Assembly (NCBI RefSeq): GCF_900465315.1
Contig: NZ_UBIX01000007.1
Length of the DNA: 64,000 nucleotides
Source of the DNA: Asaia bogorensis_B
GTDB taxonomy: Bacteria > Pseudomonadota > Alphaproteobacteria > Acetobacterales > Acetobacteraceae
Direction: 5' to 3' (one strand)
Under the pieces are notes generated by a model. It was not told where the DNA came from and did not search any database. It worked only from the letters and a program-made list of their open reading frames with translations. Position 1 is the stretch's first letter. The number at the start of each line of letters is the position of its first letter. The position numbers were made by a program, and so were the translations under genes. Shown piece after piece: positions 52,743 through 61,575 of this stretch.

Positions 52743-54277
52743 CTCTCTTCCCGTCTCGCTCAGCCCGACGCCTGTCCCTCCTTGCTGCATGTTGCACGCC
52801 CCTGCTTTCAGGATGCTTCATGGTGGGGCCTGACTACCATCGTCCCCATGCGGTGATTTCGGCCAAGTTCAAGGAAGCCCCCAAACCGCCTGCGGGCTGG
52901 GGCGTCGCCCAGCCCCAGCTGGCCGAAGCGCCGAAAGGGGCGTGGTGGGAGGTCTATCATGATCCCCAGCTGAACTGGCTTGAATCGCAGGTCGCGATCT
53001 CCAACCAGAACGTCAAGCAATATGAGGCGCAGTATCGCAAGGCCGAGGCGACCATCGATTCCATTCGCGCCCAGCTCTTCCCCACGCTTTCTGGCTCGTT
53101 CAGTTTCAGCCGTAACGCCCAGGGTAGCGGCTCACGAAGCGCCAGTTCGGGATCGGTAGTCAATTACTCCACCACGACCACAGTCAATACATGGAACACA
53201 GGGCCATCGGCTTCGTGGACGCTTGATGTCTGGGGCCGTATCCGTCGCCAGATCCAGCAACAGGTGACGGCCACCCAGGCGAGCGCGGCCGATCTCGCCA
53301 ATGCGCAGCTGTCCTATCAGTCCCAGCTGGCCAATGCCTATTTCAATCTGCGCTATCAGGACAGTCTGAGGAAGCTTTACCTCGATAACGTGGGGTACTT
53401 CCGTCAGGCGCTCAACATCGTTCAGAATCAGGTCGATGCCGGCGTGACAGACCCAAGTTCGCTCTGGCAGGCGCGGTATCAGTTGCAGCAGACCGAGGCG
53501 CAGGCCACGCAGGCCGGGATCACGCGGGCCCAATATGAACATGCCATTGCTGTTCTGGTTGGCCGTGCTCCCGCCGATCTGACCATCCCGGTTGGGGCTC
53601 TGCCTCTTACCCTGCCAACAGCCCCCAGTGCCGTGCCGTCGGTGTTGTTGCAGCGCCGCCCCGATATCGCGGCTGCCGAACGCAACATGGAAGGGTATAA
53701 TGCCGAGATCGGCTATTATATCGCCGCCTTCTACCCGGAGATCTCGGTCAGCGCGACCTATGGCTATAGTGGCAACCCGCTCCAGACACTGATTCAGGCT
53801 GCCACGCGCTTCTGGTCGCTTGGTGCGTCATCGACCGAGACCCTGTTCAATGGCGGCGCCCGTACCGCGGCCGTACGCGAGGCACGCGCTGACTACGACG
53901 CCTCGGTGGCGACCTATCGCCAGACCGTCCTGACCGCCCTTCAGGGCGTTGAGGATAACCTGTCAAATCTCCGTATCCTCAACGAGCAGCTGGCTCAGCA
54001 GAACGTCGCTGTGCAGTCGGCGCAGGAAGCTGTTCGCGTTTCGCTCAATGAATACATCGCAGGCACTCAAACCTATACGACCGTCCTGACCAGCCAGCAG
54101 AATGCCCTGAATTACGAAGTCCAGGCTCTTGGTATTCATCAGAGCCAGGCCATTGCGCATGTCGATCTGATTGTGGCCCTCGGCGGTGGCTGGGATGTCT
54201 CGCAGCTCCCCAGCAAGGCCTCGCTGCAGACCAACAATCCACTGCTGCCGGAATTCCTGTCCAAGACGAAGCAATAG
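52739..54277 (+). CDS. outer-membrane efflux channel lipoprotein (NodT/OprM family)
   Basis: TolC-type channel completing the tripartite pump. The 512 residues begin with a lipoprotein signal, lipobox LLSGC with Cys26, then VGPDYHRPHAVI and two OEP domains with long coiled helices (WTLDVWGRIRRQIQQQV, LQRRPDIAAAERNM, LFNGGARTAAVREARADYD). Overlapping the mdtC stop by four bases makes mdtA-mdtB-mdtC-channel a complete, self-sufficient operon. A strong terminator follows. Confidence 0.94.
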   Translation: MTLFPSRSARRLSLLAACCTPLLSGCFMVGPDYHRPHAVISAKFKEAPKPPAGWGVAQPQLAEAPKGAWWEVYHDPQLNWLESQVAISNQNVKQYEAQYRKAEATIDSIRAQLFPTLSGSFSFSRNAQGSGSRSASSGSVVNYSTTTTVNTWNTGPSASWTLDVWGRIRRQIQQQVTATQASAADLANAQLSYQSQLANAYFNLRYQDSLRKLYLDNVGYFRQALNIVQNQVDAGVTDPSSLWQARYQLQQTEAQATQAGITRAQYEHAIAVLVGRAPADLTIPVGALPLTLPTAPSAVPSVLLQRRPDIAAAERNMEGYNAEIGYYIAAFYPEISVSATYGYSGNPLQTLIQAATRFWSLGASSTETLFNGGARTAAVREARADYDASVATYRQTVLTALQGVEDNLSNLRILNEQLAQQNVAVQSAQEAVRVSLNEYIAGTQTYTTVLTSQQNALNYEVQALGIHQSQAIAHVDLIVALGGGWDVSQLPSKASLQTNNPLLPEFLSKTKQ

Positions 54278-54315
54278 ACCTTACCCGGCCTTTTCCGCGA
54301 GGCGCTGGCAGCAAA

Positions 54316-54351
54316 CAAAAAAGGGGAGAGCCTTTCGGCTCTCCCCTTTTT
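54316..54351 (+). terminator. intrinsic terminator of the RND operon
   Basis: AAAAAGGGGAGAGCC and GGCTCTCCCCTTTTT form a 15-base perfect stem around a TTTC loop; usable in both directions by the convergent DUF1328 gene. Confidence 0.93.
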
Positions 54352-54372
54352 GCTATGGCGTATCTGGCAGGC

Positions 54373-54546
54373 TCAAGTCACGGCCTTGCCGACAAAGACG
54401 GCAATGACCAGAAAGAGCACAAACAGGGCGATGAAGAGGAAGAACAGGATTTTCGCGATTCCCGCCGAAGCTGCCGAGATACCGGTGAATCCGAAGAGCC
54501 CTGCAATCAGGGAGATGATCAGAAAGAAGATGGCGAGCTTTAGCAT
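54373..54546 (-). CDS. DUF1328 small membrane protein
   Basis: A 57-residue protein (start at 54546, preceded by AAGGG) consisting almost entirely of two hydrophobic helices: LKLAIFFLIISLIAGLFGF and ILFFLFIALFVLFLVIAVF with the conserved GISAASAGIAKI between them. This is the DUF1328/YtjA family, of unknown function, often stress-linked in proteobacteria. Inner-membrane location is clear from composition. Confidence 0.9.
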   Translation of the reverse strand: MLKLAIFFLIISLIAGLFGFTGISAASAGIAKILFFLFIALFVLFLVIAVFVGKAVT

Positions 54547-54633
54547 AGCGAAACCCTTTTTAGTTCTGTCCGGGGTCAACGCGAAGTCGCAACGAAAGTT
54601 CACCCTGCCGCCGTACTGGTGACAGACGCCCGG

Positions 54634-55047
54634 TCAGTGCGTGTGAGGCAACACAAACACGACAGCAAATTCCTCGCACCATAGCTCCATCGTCTCGCTG
54701 AACTGGCTTAGACGACGGAAATAACGCTCATGCTCGCCCCGCCAATAGGCGAGGCTGCGATCGCCCTCCCCTTCCTTGTCTGCAAAAACCTCATCCACGT
54801 CGCAATAGCGTCGTTTCTCGAGAGCCACGGTGCGGGTGATGACACGGGGCTGGTCCCTGCCGTCACAGACGACGCTCAACTTCCCGATATGGGTTTGCTG
54901 CCCGTCGCAGGCGGCCCAGCATGTGCCGGTCTTGATCCCGCGGATAACGAGGCCAAGCAGTTCATCGGCAAGAGCCGGACTGTCGCCGAAGGAAAAGCGA
55001 TCGAAGCTTTCCCATCCTGATGGTGGTGAAGAGACAGGGTCAGTCAT
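54634..55047 (-). CDS. ASCH-domain protein
   Basis: A 137-residue protein with ASCH-type motifs: SFGDSPALADELLGLVIRG near the N-terminus, KTGTCWA, LSVVCDGRDQPRVIT, and a C-terminal RYFRRLSQFSETMELWCEEFAVV. ASCH domains are PUA-like folds that bind or process RNA or modified nucleosides; the real substrate of this subgroup is not evident. It stands alone between two terminators, so it is probably monocistronic. Confidence 0.88.
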   Translation of the reverse strand: MTDPVSSPPSGWESFDRFSFGDSPALADELLGLVIRGIKTGTCWAACDGQQTHIGKLSVVCDGRDQPRVITRTVALEKRRYCDVDEVFADKEGEGDRSLAYWRGEHERYFRRLSQFSETMELWCEEFAVVFVLPHTH

Positions 55048-55055
55048 CCAGACAG

Positions 55056-55090
55056 AGAAAAGGCGCCGTCGACGGATGTCAACGGCGCCT
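55056..55090 (-). terminator. intrinsic terminator after the polyol permease gene
   Basis: AGGCGCCGT (55061-55069) and ACGGCGCCT (55082-55090) pair; on the minus strand TTTTCTC follows. It lies 30 bases past the permease stop. Confidence 0.82.
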
Positions 55091-55120
55091 CGCCATGTCG
55101 GTACAGGAGGAATTGAGCCC

Positions 55121-56434
55121 TTAGTGTCCGACGGCCGTCATGTTCTCACCACGGGCAAGCGCTTCCTGCGTATAACGACGCGCCTCGTCCGAGATACGGA
55201 GCGTGATCGTCATACCGGCGGCTGCCAGATAGATCAGGGCAAAGGCCCAGATGATCCCCTCCATGCCAAAACCGAACACACTCTCGCAGATGCCGGCAAT
55301 GGCCGGGCCAACCCAGGTGCTTGCACCGGCACCCAGACCAAGGATCGAAAGCGCAGCCGCCTTCTCCTTGGGGCAAATCTGCGGCATCAGGCCGGAGAGC
55401 GGAACGAAGGCAGCGACGGTCGCGCCGTAGAAAATGCCAACAGCGGCAGCAGCCGCGAAGTTACCGGGATACCAGACCGGGATATAATAAAAGAGTGGGA
55501 TCGAGACGAAGCCACCAATGCCGCCGAACACCGAGACGATGAAGCGGTGTCCAAGCGCATCGGCCAACATGCCCGAGACGAGATTGAACAGGATGTTGCT
55601 GAGGAAGATCAGCGACAACAGGTTCAGCCACTGGCCTTGGGTGAAACCAAGGTGATCGATGAAGAACGCCGGCATGATCGCAAGGAACGCGTATTCCGAC
55701 GACGTGTCGATGGTGCGCACGATACCGGCGATCAGTGTCTTGGGCTCGCGCCACATGATGCTGATGGACCCGAAGAAGATGTCACGCGTGCTCACATGGT
55801 CGGGCAGCAGACGCTTTTTGCCAGTTGGTTCATGGGTAAAGAGCAGCGCCACCAGACCGCCAAGGATCACGAGACCAAGCGAGCACCAGAACGTGGCCAG
55901 CTCGCCAATTGCAGGGATGGCATAACGGGCAAACTGCGAACCGAGTGTGGGCAGACCGGCAGAGAAGGAGAACCAGAACCAACCAGCCGCCGAGCCCAGC
56001 ATCGTCGCCGGTGTCGCAGCCGCGATCCAGACGAGGAACCCGTAGGCGAAGAGCGGATAGGCGAAGCCGCGCAACGTGTAGAAGATGAGCGTCATTGTGA
56101 AGTTATTCGGGCCAAGACCCAGCGCAAGAAGCCCAACCTCAAGCACGGACCACAGGATCAATCCAATCCACATCACACGCTTTGGGCCGTAGAGGTCCGA
56201 CAGCGGCCCGGAAAACCAGGCCGAAATCATGACCGTGATACCATAGGTCGTGAAGAGAAGATTCACGTCGCCCTGGGTGTGCCCGTTATGGAGCATGAAT
56301 GTATCAAGGTATCCCGCCTCGACACCATCACCGATCATGAACAAGAGCAGACCGACGAAGCCGAAAAAGAGGGGGCGTGGGATACCGAGGATCTCTGCGA
56401 TCCCGCGTCTCTGGGTGGTGCTTGCCTCAGACAA
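55121..56434 (-). CDS. MFS polyol permease (RbtT/DalT/CsbX type), TTG start
   Basis: Major-facilitator importer of the polyol/pentitol family (ribitol, arabitol, mannitol or sorbitol). The best start is TTG at 56434 (product MSEASTTQRRG): AGGAG lies seven bases upstream, while the longer ATG-started frame adds 71 residues of non-family sequence. The 437 residues have 12 hydrophobic helices, GFVGLLLFMIGDGVEAGYLD in helix 1, the A-motif-like GPLSDLYGPKRVMWIG, and RGFAYPLFAYGFLVWIA. It fits the polyol-oxidising lifestyle suggested by the dehydrogenase at the window start, but no catabolic gene is adjacent. Confidence 0.9.
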   Translation of the reverse strand: MSEASTTQRRGIAEILGIPRPLFFGFVGLLLFMIGDGVEAGYLDTFMLHNGHTQGDVNLLFTTYGITVMISAWFSGPLSDLYGPKRVMWIGLILWSVLEVGLLALGLGPNNFTMTLIFYTLRGFAYPLFAYGFLVWIAAATPATMLGSAAGWFWFSFSAGLPTLGSQFARYAIPAIGELATFWCSLGLVILGGLVALLFTHEPTGKKRLLPDHVSTRDIFFGSISIMWREPKTLIAGIVRTIDTSSEYAFLAIMPAFFIDHLGFTQGQWLNLLSLIFLSNILFNLVSGMLADALGHRFIVSVFGGIGGFVSIPLFYYIPVWYPGNFAAAAAVGIFYGATVAAFVPLSGLMPQICPKEKAAALSILGLGAGASTWVGPAIAGICESVFGFGMEGIIWAFALIYLAAAGMTITLRISDEARRYTQEALARGENMTAVGH

Positions 56435-56790
56435 AGAAGCTCTCCTGTATCTACACGCAGCGCGAGCGTACCGGGCCTCATTGCCCGGGTCGGCATGGGA
56501 TGCGTGGTGACTGGTCCTACGAGAGTGCTCGGACCGTTGAAAAAGCCAGATCCCGCCAACGCAGGAAAACGTCCGGATATTCACGCAGAATATCGAAACT
56601 GGCCCCCCGACCCCATGATAGGAAGGATCGGTATCGAAACTGATCAAAAATCCTGCTCTTGAAGGTAGGATTGATGTGTTTGCGTGTTGGTGGGTTGTTT
56701 AAACGATTAGACAGAATTTTGTAAGTCCAAATGAAAAAGGCCGGGCAGTTTCCTGCCCGGCCTCTCCATTAGCGTTCCGATCCTGAGGGA
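56435..56790. other. 356-base region between the permease gene and rplQ
   Basis: Contains the upstream region of the permease (minus strand, 56435-56700, AT-rich near 56640-56720) and the terminator of the ribosomal operon (56734-56764). No gene is seen; in-frame extension of the permease covers part of it without family similarity. Confidence 0.5.
56734..56764 (-). terminator. intrinsic terminator of the ribosomal protein operon
   Basis: AGGCCGGGCAG and CTGCCCGGCCT pair around TTTC, with a T run on the minus strand (complement of AAAAA at 56734). It lies 27 bases after the rplQ stop. Confidence 0.92.
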
Positions 56791-57216
56791 TCAGGCAGCC
56801 ATCGGCTCTTCACCGGACTGGTTGAACACCGGGCCGCTATCCTTGCCCTTGGCATCAACGTCACGGTCGACCATCTCGACAACGGCCATGTCAGCGTTGT
56901 CGCCATAGCGGACGCCGGCCTTCAGGACGCGGGTGTAACCACCCGAGCGGCCCTGATAGCGCTCTGCAATGGTCGAGAACAGCTTGGTGACGATGGTCTC
57001 GTCGCGCAGCTGAGCGAAAGCCTGACGGCGAGCGTGCAGCGTGCCACGCTTGCCGAGGGTGATCAGCTTCTCGACGATCGGGCGAATTTCCTTCGCCTTG
57101 GGCAGCGTCGTCGTGATCTGCTCGTGCTTGATGATAGCCACGGCCATGTTGCGGAACATGGCTGCGCGGTGGGTCGAGGTTACGTTGAGCTTACGCCCAG
57201 CAACACCATGACGCAT
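56791..57216 (-). CDS. rplQ: 50S ribosomal protein L17
   Basis: Structural protein of the large subunit, last gene of the operon. The 141 residues begin with the hallmark MRHGVAGRKLNVTSTHRAAM and contain ITTTLPKAKEIRPIVEKLITLGKRG; the C-terminal ~20 residues (acidic, DAKGKDSGPVFNQSGEE) are a short extension beyond the common core, as in other alphaproteobacteria. Confidence 0.97.
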   Translation of the reverse strand: MRHGVAGRKLNVTSTHRAAMFRNMAVAIIKHEQITTTLPKAKEIRPIVEKLITLGKRGTLHARRQAFAQLRDETIVTKLFSTIAERYQGRSGGYTRVLKAGVRYGDNADMAVVEMVDRDVDAKGKDSGPVFNQSGEEPMAA

Positions 57217-57254
57217 GATCGGGTTTCCTTACTCTGCTTTCTACCGGATAGGGC

Positions 57255-58274
57255 TCAGAACGTCTCGTCGAGACGCTTTGCCAGATCCTCAATGTTCTCG
57301 GGAGGCCAGGCCGGAACATTCATGCCCAGCGACAGACCCATGGAAGTCAGGACTTCCTTGATTTCATTCAGCGACTTACGACCGAAATTCGGCGTACGCA
57401 GCATTTCCTGCTCAGACTTCTGAACCAGATCGCCGATATAGACGATGTTGTCGTTCTTCAGGCAGTTGGCGCTACGCACCGACAGCTCGAGCTCGTCAAC
57501 CTTGCGAAGCAGGTTGCGGTTGAACGGCAGATCGTCACGCGGCTCTTCCTGACGCACCGGACGCGGCTCGTCGAAGTTGATGAAGAGCTGGAGCTGGTCC
57601 TGCAGGATGCGGGCGGCCAGAGCCAGGCTGTCTTCCGGGGTAACCGCGCCATTCGTCTCGACCGTGAGCAGCAGCTTGTCATAGTCGGTGACCTGACCCA
57701 CGCGGGTCGGCTCAACCTTGTACGACACCTTGCGCACCGGGGAGTAGATCGCATCGATGGGGATCAGCCCAATCGGCGCGTCTTCCGGACGGTTGGCAGC
57801 GGCCGGAACATAGCCCTTGCCCATGTTCACGGTAAATTCCATGCCCAGCTTCACACCGTCATCGAGCGTGCAGATGACCAGGTCGGGGTTCATGATCTCG
57901 ATGTCATGACCGGCCTGGATCTGGCCTGCACGCACTTCGCCGGGGCCCGTAGCCGTCAGCACCATGCGCTTGGGGCCTTCGCCGTGCATGCGCAGGGCAA
58001 GCTGCTTAATGTTCAGCACGATGTCCGTCACGTCCTCACGGACGCCCGGCACGGACGAGAACTCATGCAGCACGCCGTCGATCTGGATCGCGGTGACGGC
58101 AGCGCCCTGCAGCGAGGAGAGCAGCACGCGACGGATCGCGTTGCCGAGCGTCATGCCAAAACCACGCTCCAGCGGCTCGGCAATCACCGTGGCTGTCTGC
58201 GTGGGCACGGAGCCGGGCGCGACTTCCAGCTTTTCCGGCTTGATAAGGGACTGCCAGTTCTTCTGGAGGACCAA
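57255..58274 (-). CDS. rpoA: DNA-directed RNA polymerase alpha subunit
   Basis: Assembly platform of RNA polymerase and target of activators. The 339 residues show the N-terminal dimerisation domain (EPLERGFGMTLGNAIRRVLLSSLQG), a linker and the C-terminal alphaCTD (ELELSVRSANCLKNDNIVYIGDLV, RTPNFGRKSLNEIKEVL). It follows rpsK after a 156-base hairpin-rich spacer, with no rpsD gene in between, as is normal for alphaproteobacteria. Confidence 0.98.
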   Translation of the reverse strand: MVLQKNWQSLIKPEKLEVAPGSVPTQTATVIAEPLERGFGMTLGNAIRRVLLSSLQGAAVTAIQIDGVLHEFSSVPGVREDVTDIVLNIKQLALRMHGEGPKRMVLTATGPGEVRAGQIQAGHDIEIMNPDLVICTLDDGVKLGMEFTVNMGKGYVPAAANRPEDAPIGLIPIDAIYSPVRKVSYKVEPTRVGQVTDYDKLLLTVETNGAVTPEDSLALAARILQDQLQLFINFDEPRPVRQEEPRDDLPFNRNLLRKVDELELSVRSANCLKNDNIVYIGDLVQKSEQEMLRTPNFGRKSLNEIKEVLTSMGLSLGMNVPAWPPENIEDLAKRLDETF

Positions 58275-58404
58275 TGTCGTGGCCTTTCAAACAACTTGTC
58301 CCGCTGGGGACCAACGGAACATCAACCGCGCCGGAGCGCGGTCAGAACGTGCCGGTGGCTTCCCCCGAGAGAGAAACCACCTACGGACGGGTGGTGACAG
58401 ACAA

Positions 58405-58424
58405 CCGGCCCCCGAAGGGGCCGG
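58405..58424 (-). promoter_or_regulatory. GC-rich hairpin in the rpsK-rpoA spacer
   Basis: CCGGCCCC and GGGGCCGG pair around CGAA only six bases after the rpsK stop. A weak T-rich stretch (TTGTCTGT on the minus strand) follows, so it could partly terminate, cap the upstream transcript or punctuate the operon. Other GGTGG/CCACC repeats lie at 58350-58395. Confidence 0.45.
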
Positions 58425-58430
58425 AGCCAA

Positions 58431-58823
58431 TCAGACGCGACGACGCTTGCGCGGACGGCAGCCGTTATGCGGCACCGGAGTCATGTCGCGGATCGACGTG
58501 ATGGAGAACCCGACGGCCTGAAGGGCACGCAGGGCGCTCTCACGGCCCGAACCCGGACCCGAAACTTCAATTTCCAGCGTCTCCATGCCGTGGTCGCGTG
58601 CCTTGCGGCCTGCGTCTTCGGCGGCAACCTGTGCGGCATACGGCGTGGACTTACGCGAGCCCTTGAAGCCCTGCGCGCCAGCCGAAGACCATGCAATCGA
58701 GTTGCCCTGGGCGTCGGAGATGGTGATCATGGTGTTGTTGAACGTCGAAAGAACGTGCGCGACACCGGAGATGATGTTCTTGCGCTCCTTCTTACGGATA
58801 CGCGGAGTTGCGGCCTTGGCCAT
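58431..58823 (-). CDS. rpsK: 30S ribosomal protein S11
   Basis: Small-subunit platform protein. The 130 residues have the typical GVAHVLSTFNNTMITISD, GSRKSTPYAAQVAAEDAG and C-terminal DMTPVPHNGCRPRKRRRV signatures. Located between rpsM and rpoA as in the alpha operon. Confidence 0.98.
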   Translation of the reverse strand: MAKAATPRIRKKERKNIISGVAHVLSTFNNTMITISDAQGNSIAWSSAGAQGFKGSRKSTPYAAQVAAEDAGRKARDHGMETLEIEVSGPGSGRESALRALQAVGFSITSIRDMTPVPHNGCRPRKRRRV

Positions 58824-58915
58824 GATGAGGTCGTCCTGTCAAACTTGGCAATGAGCGAAGGGCAGAGGACAGCCTGAGGGCCGCCACTCGCCACGATCCG
58901 CCTAAGATGCGCGAA

Positions 58916-59293
58916 TTAGCGCGTCGCTTTCTTCTTACCGGCAATCGCCACGGCCTTGCCCTTACGGGTACGGGCATTCGTGTGCGTACGCTGGCCGCGC
59001 ACCGGCAGACCACGACGGTGACGCAGACCACGATAGCAACCAAGGTCCATCAGACGCTTGATGTTCATCGCGGTTTCGCGGCGGAGGTCACCCTCGACGC
59101 GGTAATCGCCGTCAATCAGTTCGCGGATCTTCACGATCTCATCGTCGCTCAGCTCGTTGACGCGCTTCGCTTCAGGTACTTCGAGCTTCGAGCAGATTGC
59201 CTTCGCCGTCGACGGACCAATGCCGTAGATGTAGCTAAGGGCAATGACTACCCGCTTGTTCGTCGGAATATTTACGCCGGCAATACGCGCCAC
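58916..59293 (-). CDS. rpsM: 30S ribosomal protein S13, GTG start
   Basis: Head protein of the small subunit. The family N-terminus (M)ARIAGVNIP begins at a GTG (59293) preceded by AGGGAG eight bases upstream; ATG-started versions would add 37 unrelated residues. The 125-residue product contains NKRVVIALSYIYGIG, ELIDGDYRVEGDLRRE and the C-terminal GLRHRRGLPVRGQRTHTNAR. Confidence 0.97.
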   Translation of the reverse strand: MARIAGVNIPTNKRVVIALSYIYGIGPSTAKAICSKLEVPEAKRVNELSDDEIVKIRELIDGDYRVEGDLRRETAMNIKRLMDLGCYRGLRHRRGLPVRGQRTHTNARTRKGKAVAIAGKKKATR

Positions 59294-59516
59294 GCCACTC
59301 ACTCCCTGCCTGACCGGAAGGCCAGGCTCTCTTTCTGCTTCGACCCATGTCATGGGCCAGTTCAATCGAAACTGTTCAATCCGCCAAAGAATCGAACGCC
59401 TCACGGGCGACGATTAACGCGACTGACAGCACCTGTGTCGAGGGCGCGCAATATATCGAGCACCCCCCTTGAGTCAAATAAAACCGTTCACTTTTGCGTG
59501 ATCGACCCCATCCGAC

Positions 59517-60092
59517 TTATTTTGTAAGCCCAAGAGCCGCGACGATAGCCTGATGCACCGTCTCGACATTCTGCATACCATCGATGCGACGCAGACGCCC
59601 CGCATTCTCATAATAGGGCAGAATGGGCGCCGTCTGGTCACGATAGACCTGTATACGACGACGGACCGTGTCAGGTTCATCATCGGCACGTCGTGAGCCA
59701 TCCGGCGCACGCCGCTCGGCCAGACGAGCCACAATCTGCTCGGCATCGACCTCGAGCAGCAGCACCGCATCGATTTTCATATCGCGCGAGGCCAGCATCG
59801 CGTCCAGCGCCTCCGCCTGGCTTTCAGTGCGCGGGAATCCATCGAGGATGAACCCGTTCGCGCAATCGGCCTGCAGGGTACGGCTCTTGATCAGGTCGAT
59901 CATCACCGGGTCCGGCACAAACTGCCCGGACTCGACGATCGACTTCACATTGAGACCCAGCGGCGTTCCTGCGGCCATCTCGGCGCGCAGCATATCGCCC
60001 GTCGAGATCTGCTTCAGGCCGTATTCCTGCTCAAGACGTTGGGCCTGCGTTCCCTTGCCCGCTCCAGGCGGGCCAAGAAGGATGATGTTCAT
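59517..60092 (-). CDS. adk: adenylate kinase (short form)
   Basis: Catalyses ATP + AMP to 2 ADP. The 191 residues have the P-loop GPPGAGKGTQA, GFPRTESQAEALD and DDEPDTVRRRIQVYRDQTAP; the LID region is short, so this is the short-type enzyme without the zinc-LID insertion. Its ATG overlaps the secY stop (ATGA), the usual secY-adk coupling. Confidence 0.97.
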   Translation of the reverse strand: MNIILLGPPGAGKGTQAQRLEQEYGLKQISTGDMLRAEMAAGTPLGLNVKSIVESGQFVPDPVMIDLIKSRTLQADCANGFILDGFPRTESQAEALDAMLASRDMKIDAVLLLEVDAEQIVARLAERRAPDGSRRADDEPDTVRRRIQVYRDQTAPILPYYENAGRLRRIDGMQNVETVHQAIVAALGLTK

Positions 60093-61468
60093 CGACGGCG
60101 CACTCCCCTGCCAGCCTCAGCCTTGCCGTTACCACGACCACGCTGCTTGCGGATCAAGCCCTGATAGCGATGAGCCACGAGATGCGACTGTACCTGAGTC
60201 ATGGTGTCGATCGTGACCGACACGATAATGATCAGGCTCGTGCCACCGAAGTAGAAAGGCACGTTGTAGCGGCTGATCAGAATCTGAGGCAGCAGACAGA
60301 CCGCTACGAGGTAAAGCGCACCGATGGTCGTCAGGCGTGAAAGGATACGGTCGAAATAACGCGCCGTGTTCGAGCCGGGTCGAATACCCGGCACAAAGCC
60401 ACCCTGCTTGCGCAAATTCTCGGCAGTCTCTTCAGGGTTGAAGGTCACCGCAGCATAGAAATACGAGAAGAACAGGATCATTGCTGCATAGAACAGCATG
60501 TAGAGCGGCTGCCCCTGCCCCAGTTCCTGACCTAGCGTGTTGAGCCAGCCCGGAAGCCCCTTGCCGTTCATGAAGCCCGCAATCGTCACAGGGATCAGCA
60601 GAACGGAGGAGGCGAAGATGGGCGGAATCACGCCAGCCGTATTGACCTTGAGCGGCATATGCGAGGAATCGCCACCGAACATGCGGCTGCCGACCTGACG
60701 CTTGGGATACTGGATGACGACCCGGCGCTGCGCCTGCTCCATGAACACGATGAACGCAATGGTCGCCCCGGCAAGCACCAGGAACAGCAACACGAAGAAC
60801 GGCGAGAGCGCGCCCGTGTAGCCAAGCTGGAACAGGCTGGCGAGCGCGTGAGGCAGGTTGGCGACAATACCAGCAAAGATGATCAGTGAGATGCCGTTAC
60901 CCACACCACGCGACGTAATTTGCTCACCCAGCCACATCAGGAACATGGTTCCGCCAACAAGCGTCACCACGCAGGACAGGATGAAGAACGGACCGGGCGC
61001 CACAACAGCCAGGGCACCAGTCTTGCTGGTCATGTGCTCGAGCCCCATGGCGATGCCATAGGCCTGGAACAGGGCGATCAGCACAGTCAGGTAACGCGTG
61101 TAGGCGTTGAGCTTCTTACGGCCCTGATCACCCTCTTTCTTGAGCGCCTCAAGCGAAGGCAGCGCCGTCGAGAGCAACTGCACGATGATCGACGCGCTGA
61201 TGTAAGGCATGATGTTCAGGGCGAACACAGTCATACGCCCAAGCGCACCACCGGTGAACATGTCGAACATGCCGATGATGCCGCCCTGATTCTGGTTCAG
61301 GAGCTGACCCATCACGGTCGCATCGACGCCAGGAACCGGGATGTAGGTTCCCAGACGATAGATGATGAGCGCGCCCAGGGTGAACCAGATGCGCTTTTTG
61401 AGTTCGGTCGCCTTGGAGAACGAACTCAGATTGAGATTGGCGGCAAGCTGCTCGGCTGCGGAGGCCAT
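60089..61468 (-). CDS. secY: preprotein translocase subunit SecY
   Basis: Pore of the Sec protein-export channel. The 459 residues have ten membrane segments, N-terminal LKKRIWFTLGALIIYRLGTYIPVPG, GGALGRMTVFALNIMPYISASIIVQL, and the helix-10 region preceding a basic C-terminus (KQRGRGNGKAEAGRGVRRR). Separated from rplO by a 107-base spacer containing two strong hairpins, one with a T run, suggesting separate control of secY. Confidence 0.98.
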   Translation of the reverse strand: MASAAEQLAANLNLSSFSKATELKKRIWFTLGALIIYRLGTYIPVPGVDATVMGQLLNQNQGGIIGMFDMFTGGALGRMTVFALNIMPYISASIIVQLLSTALPSLEALKKEGDQGRKKLNAYTRYLTVLIALFQAYGIAMGLEHMTSKTGALAVVAPGPFFILSCVVTLVGGTMFLMWLGEQITSRGVGNGISLIIFAGIVANLPHALASLFQLGYTGALSPFFVLLFLVLAGATIAFIVFMEQAQRRVVIQYPKRQVGSRMFGGDSSHMPLKVNTAGVIPPIFASSVLLIPVTIAGFMNGKGLPGWLNTLGQELGQGQPLYMLFYAAMILFFSYFYAAVTFNPEETAENLRKQGGFVPGIRPGSNTARYFDRILSRLTTIGALYLVAVCLLPQILISRYNVPFYFGGTSLIIIVSVTIDTMTQVQSHLVAHRYQGLIRKQRGRGNGKAEAGRGVRRR

Positions 61469-61489
61469 CCACCGGTCCTTTCAACAAAA

Positions 61490-61518
61490 ACAGCGTCGCC
61501 GCAGGCGCGGGACGCTGT
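61490..61518 (-). terminator. terminator-like hairpin just upstream of secY
   Basis: ACAGCGTC (61490-61497) and GACGCTGT (61511-61518) pair over eight bases; on the minus strand the stem is followed by TTTTTGTT. It ends 22 bases before the secY ATG. A second hairpin, TCGCGCAC/GTGCGCGA with GAAAAG loop (61538-61559), lies directly before it. Confidence 0.65.
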
Positions 61519-61575
61519 TCAGGATTACCGTCGTTCGTCGCGCACGAAAAGGTGCGCGATGAGCGTTTCGGGCGA

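Noticed and set aside
54830..56662. 610-codon plus-strand open frame opposite the ASCH and permease genes
   Set aside because: Very rich in Arg, Glu, His, Gln and Pro, no fold-like pattern, and fully opposite two well-supported genes.
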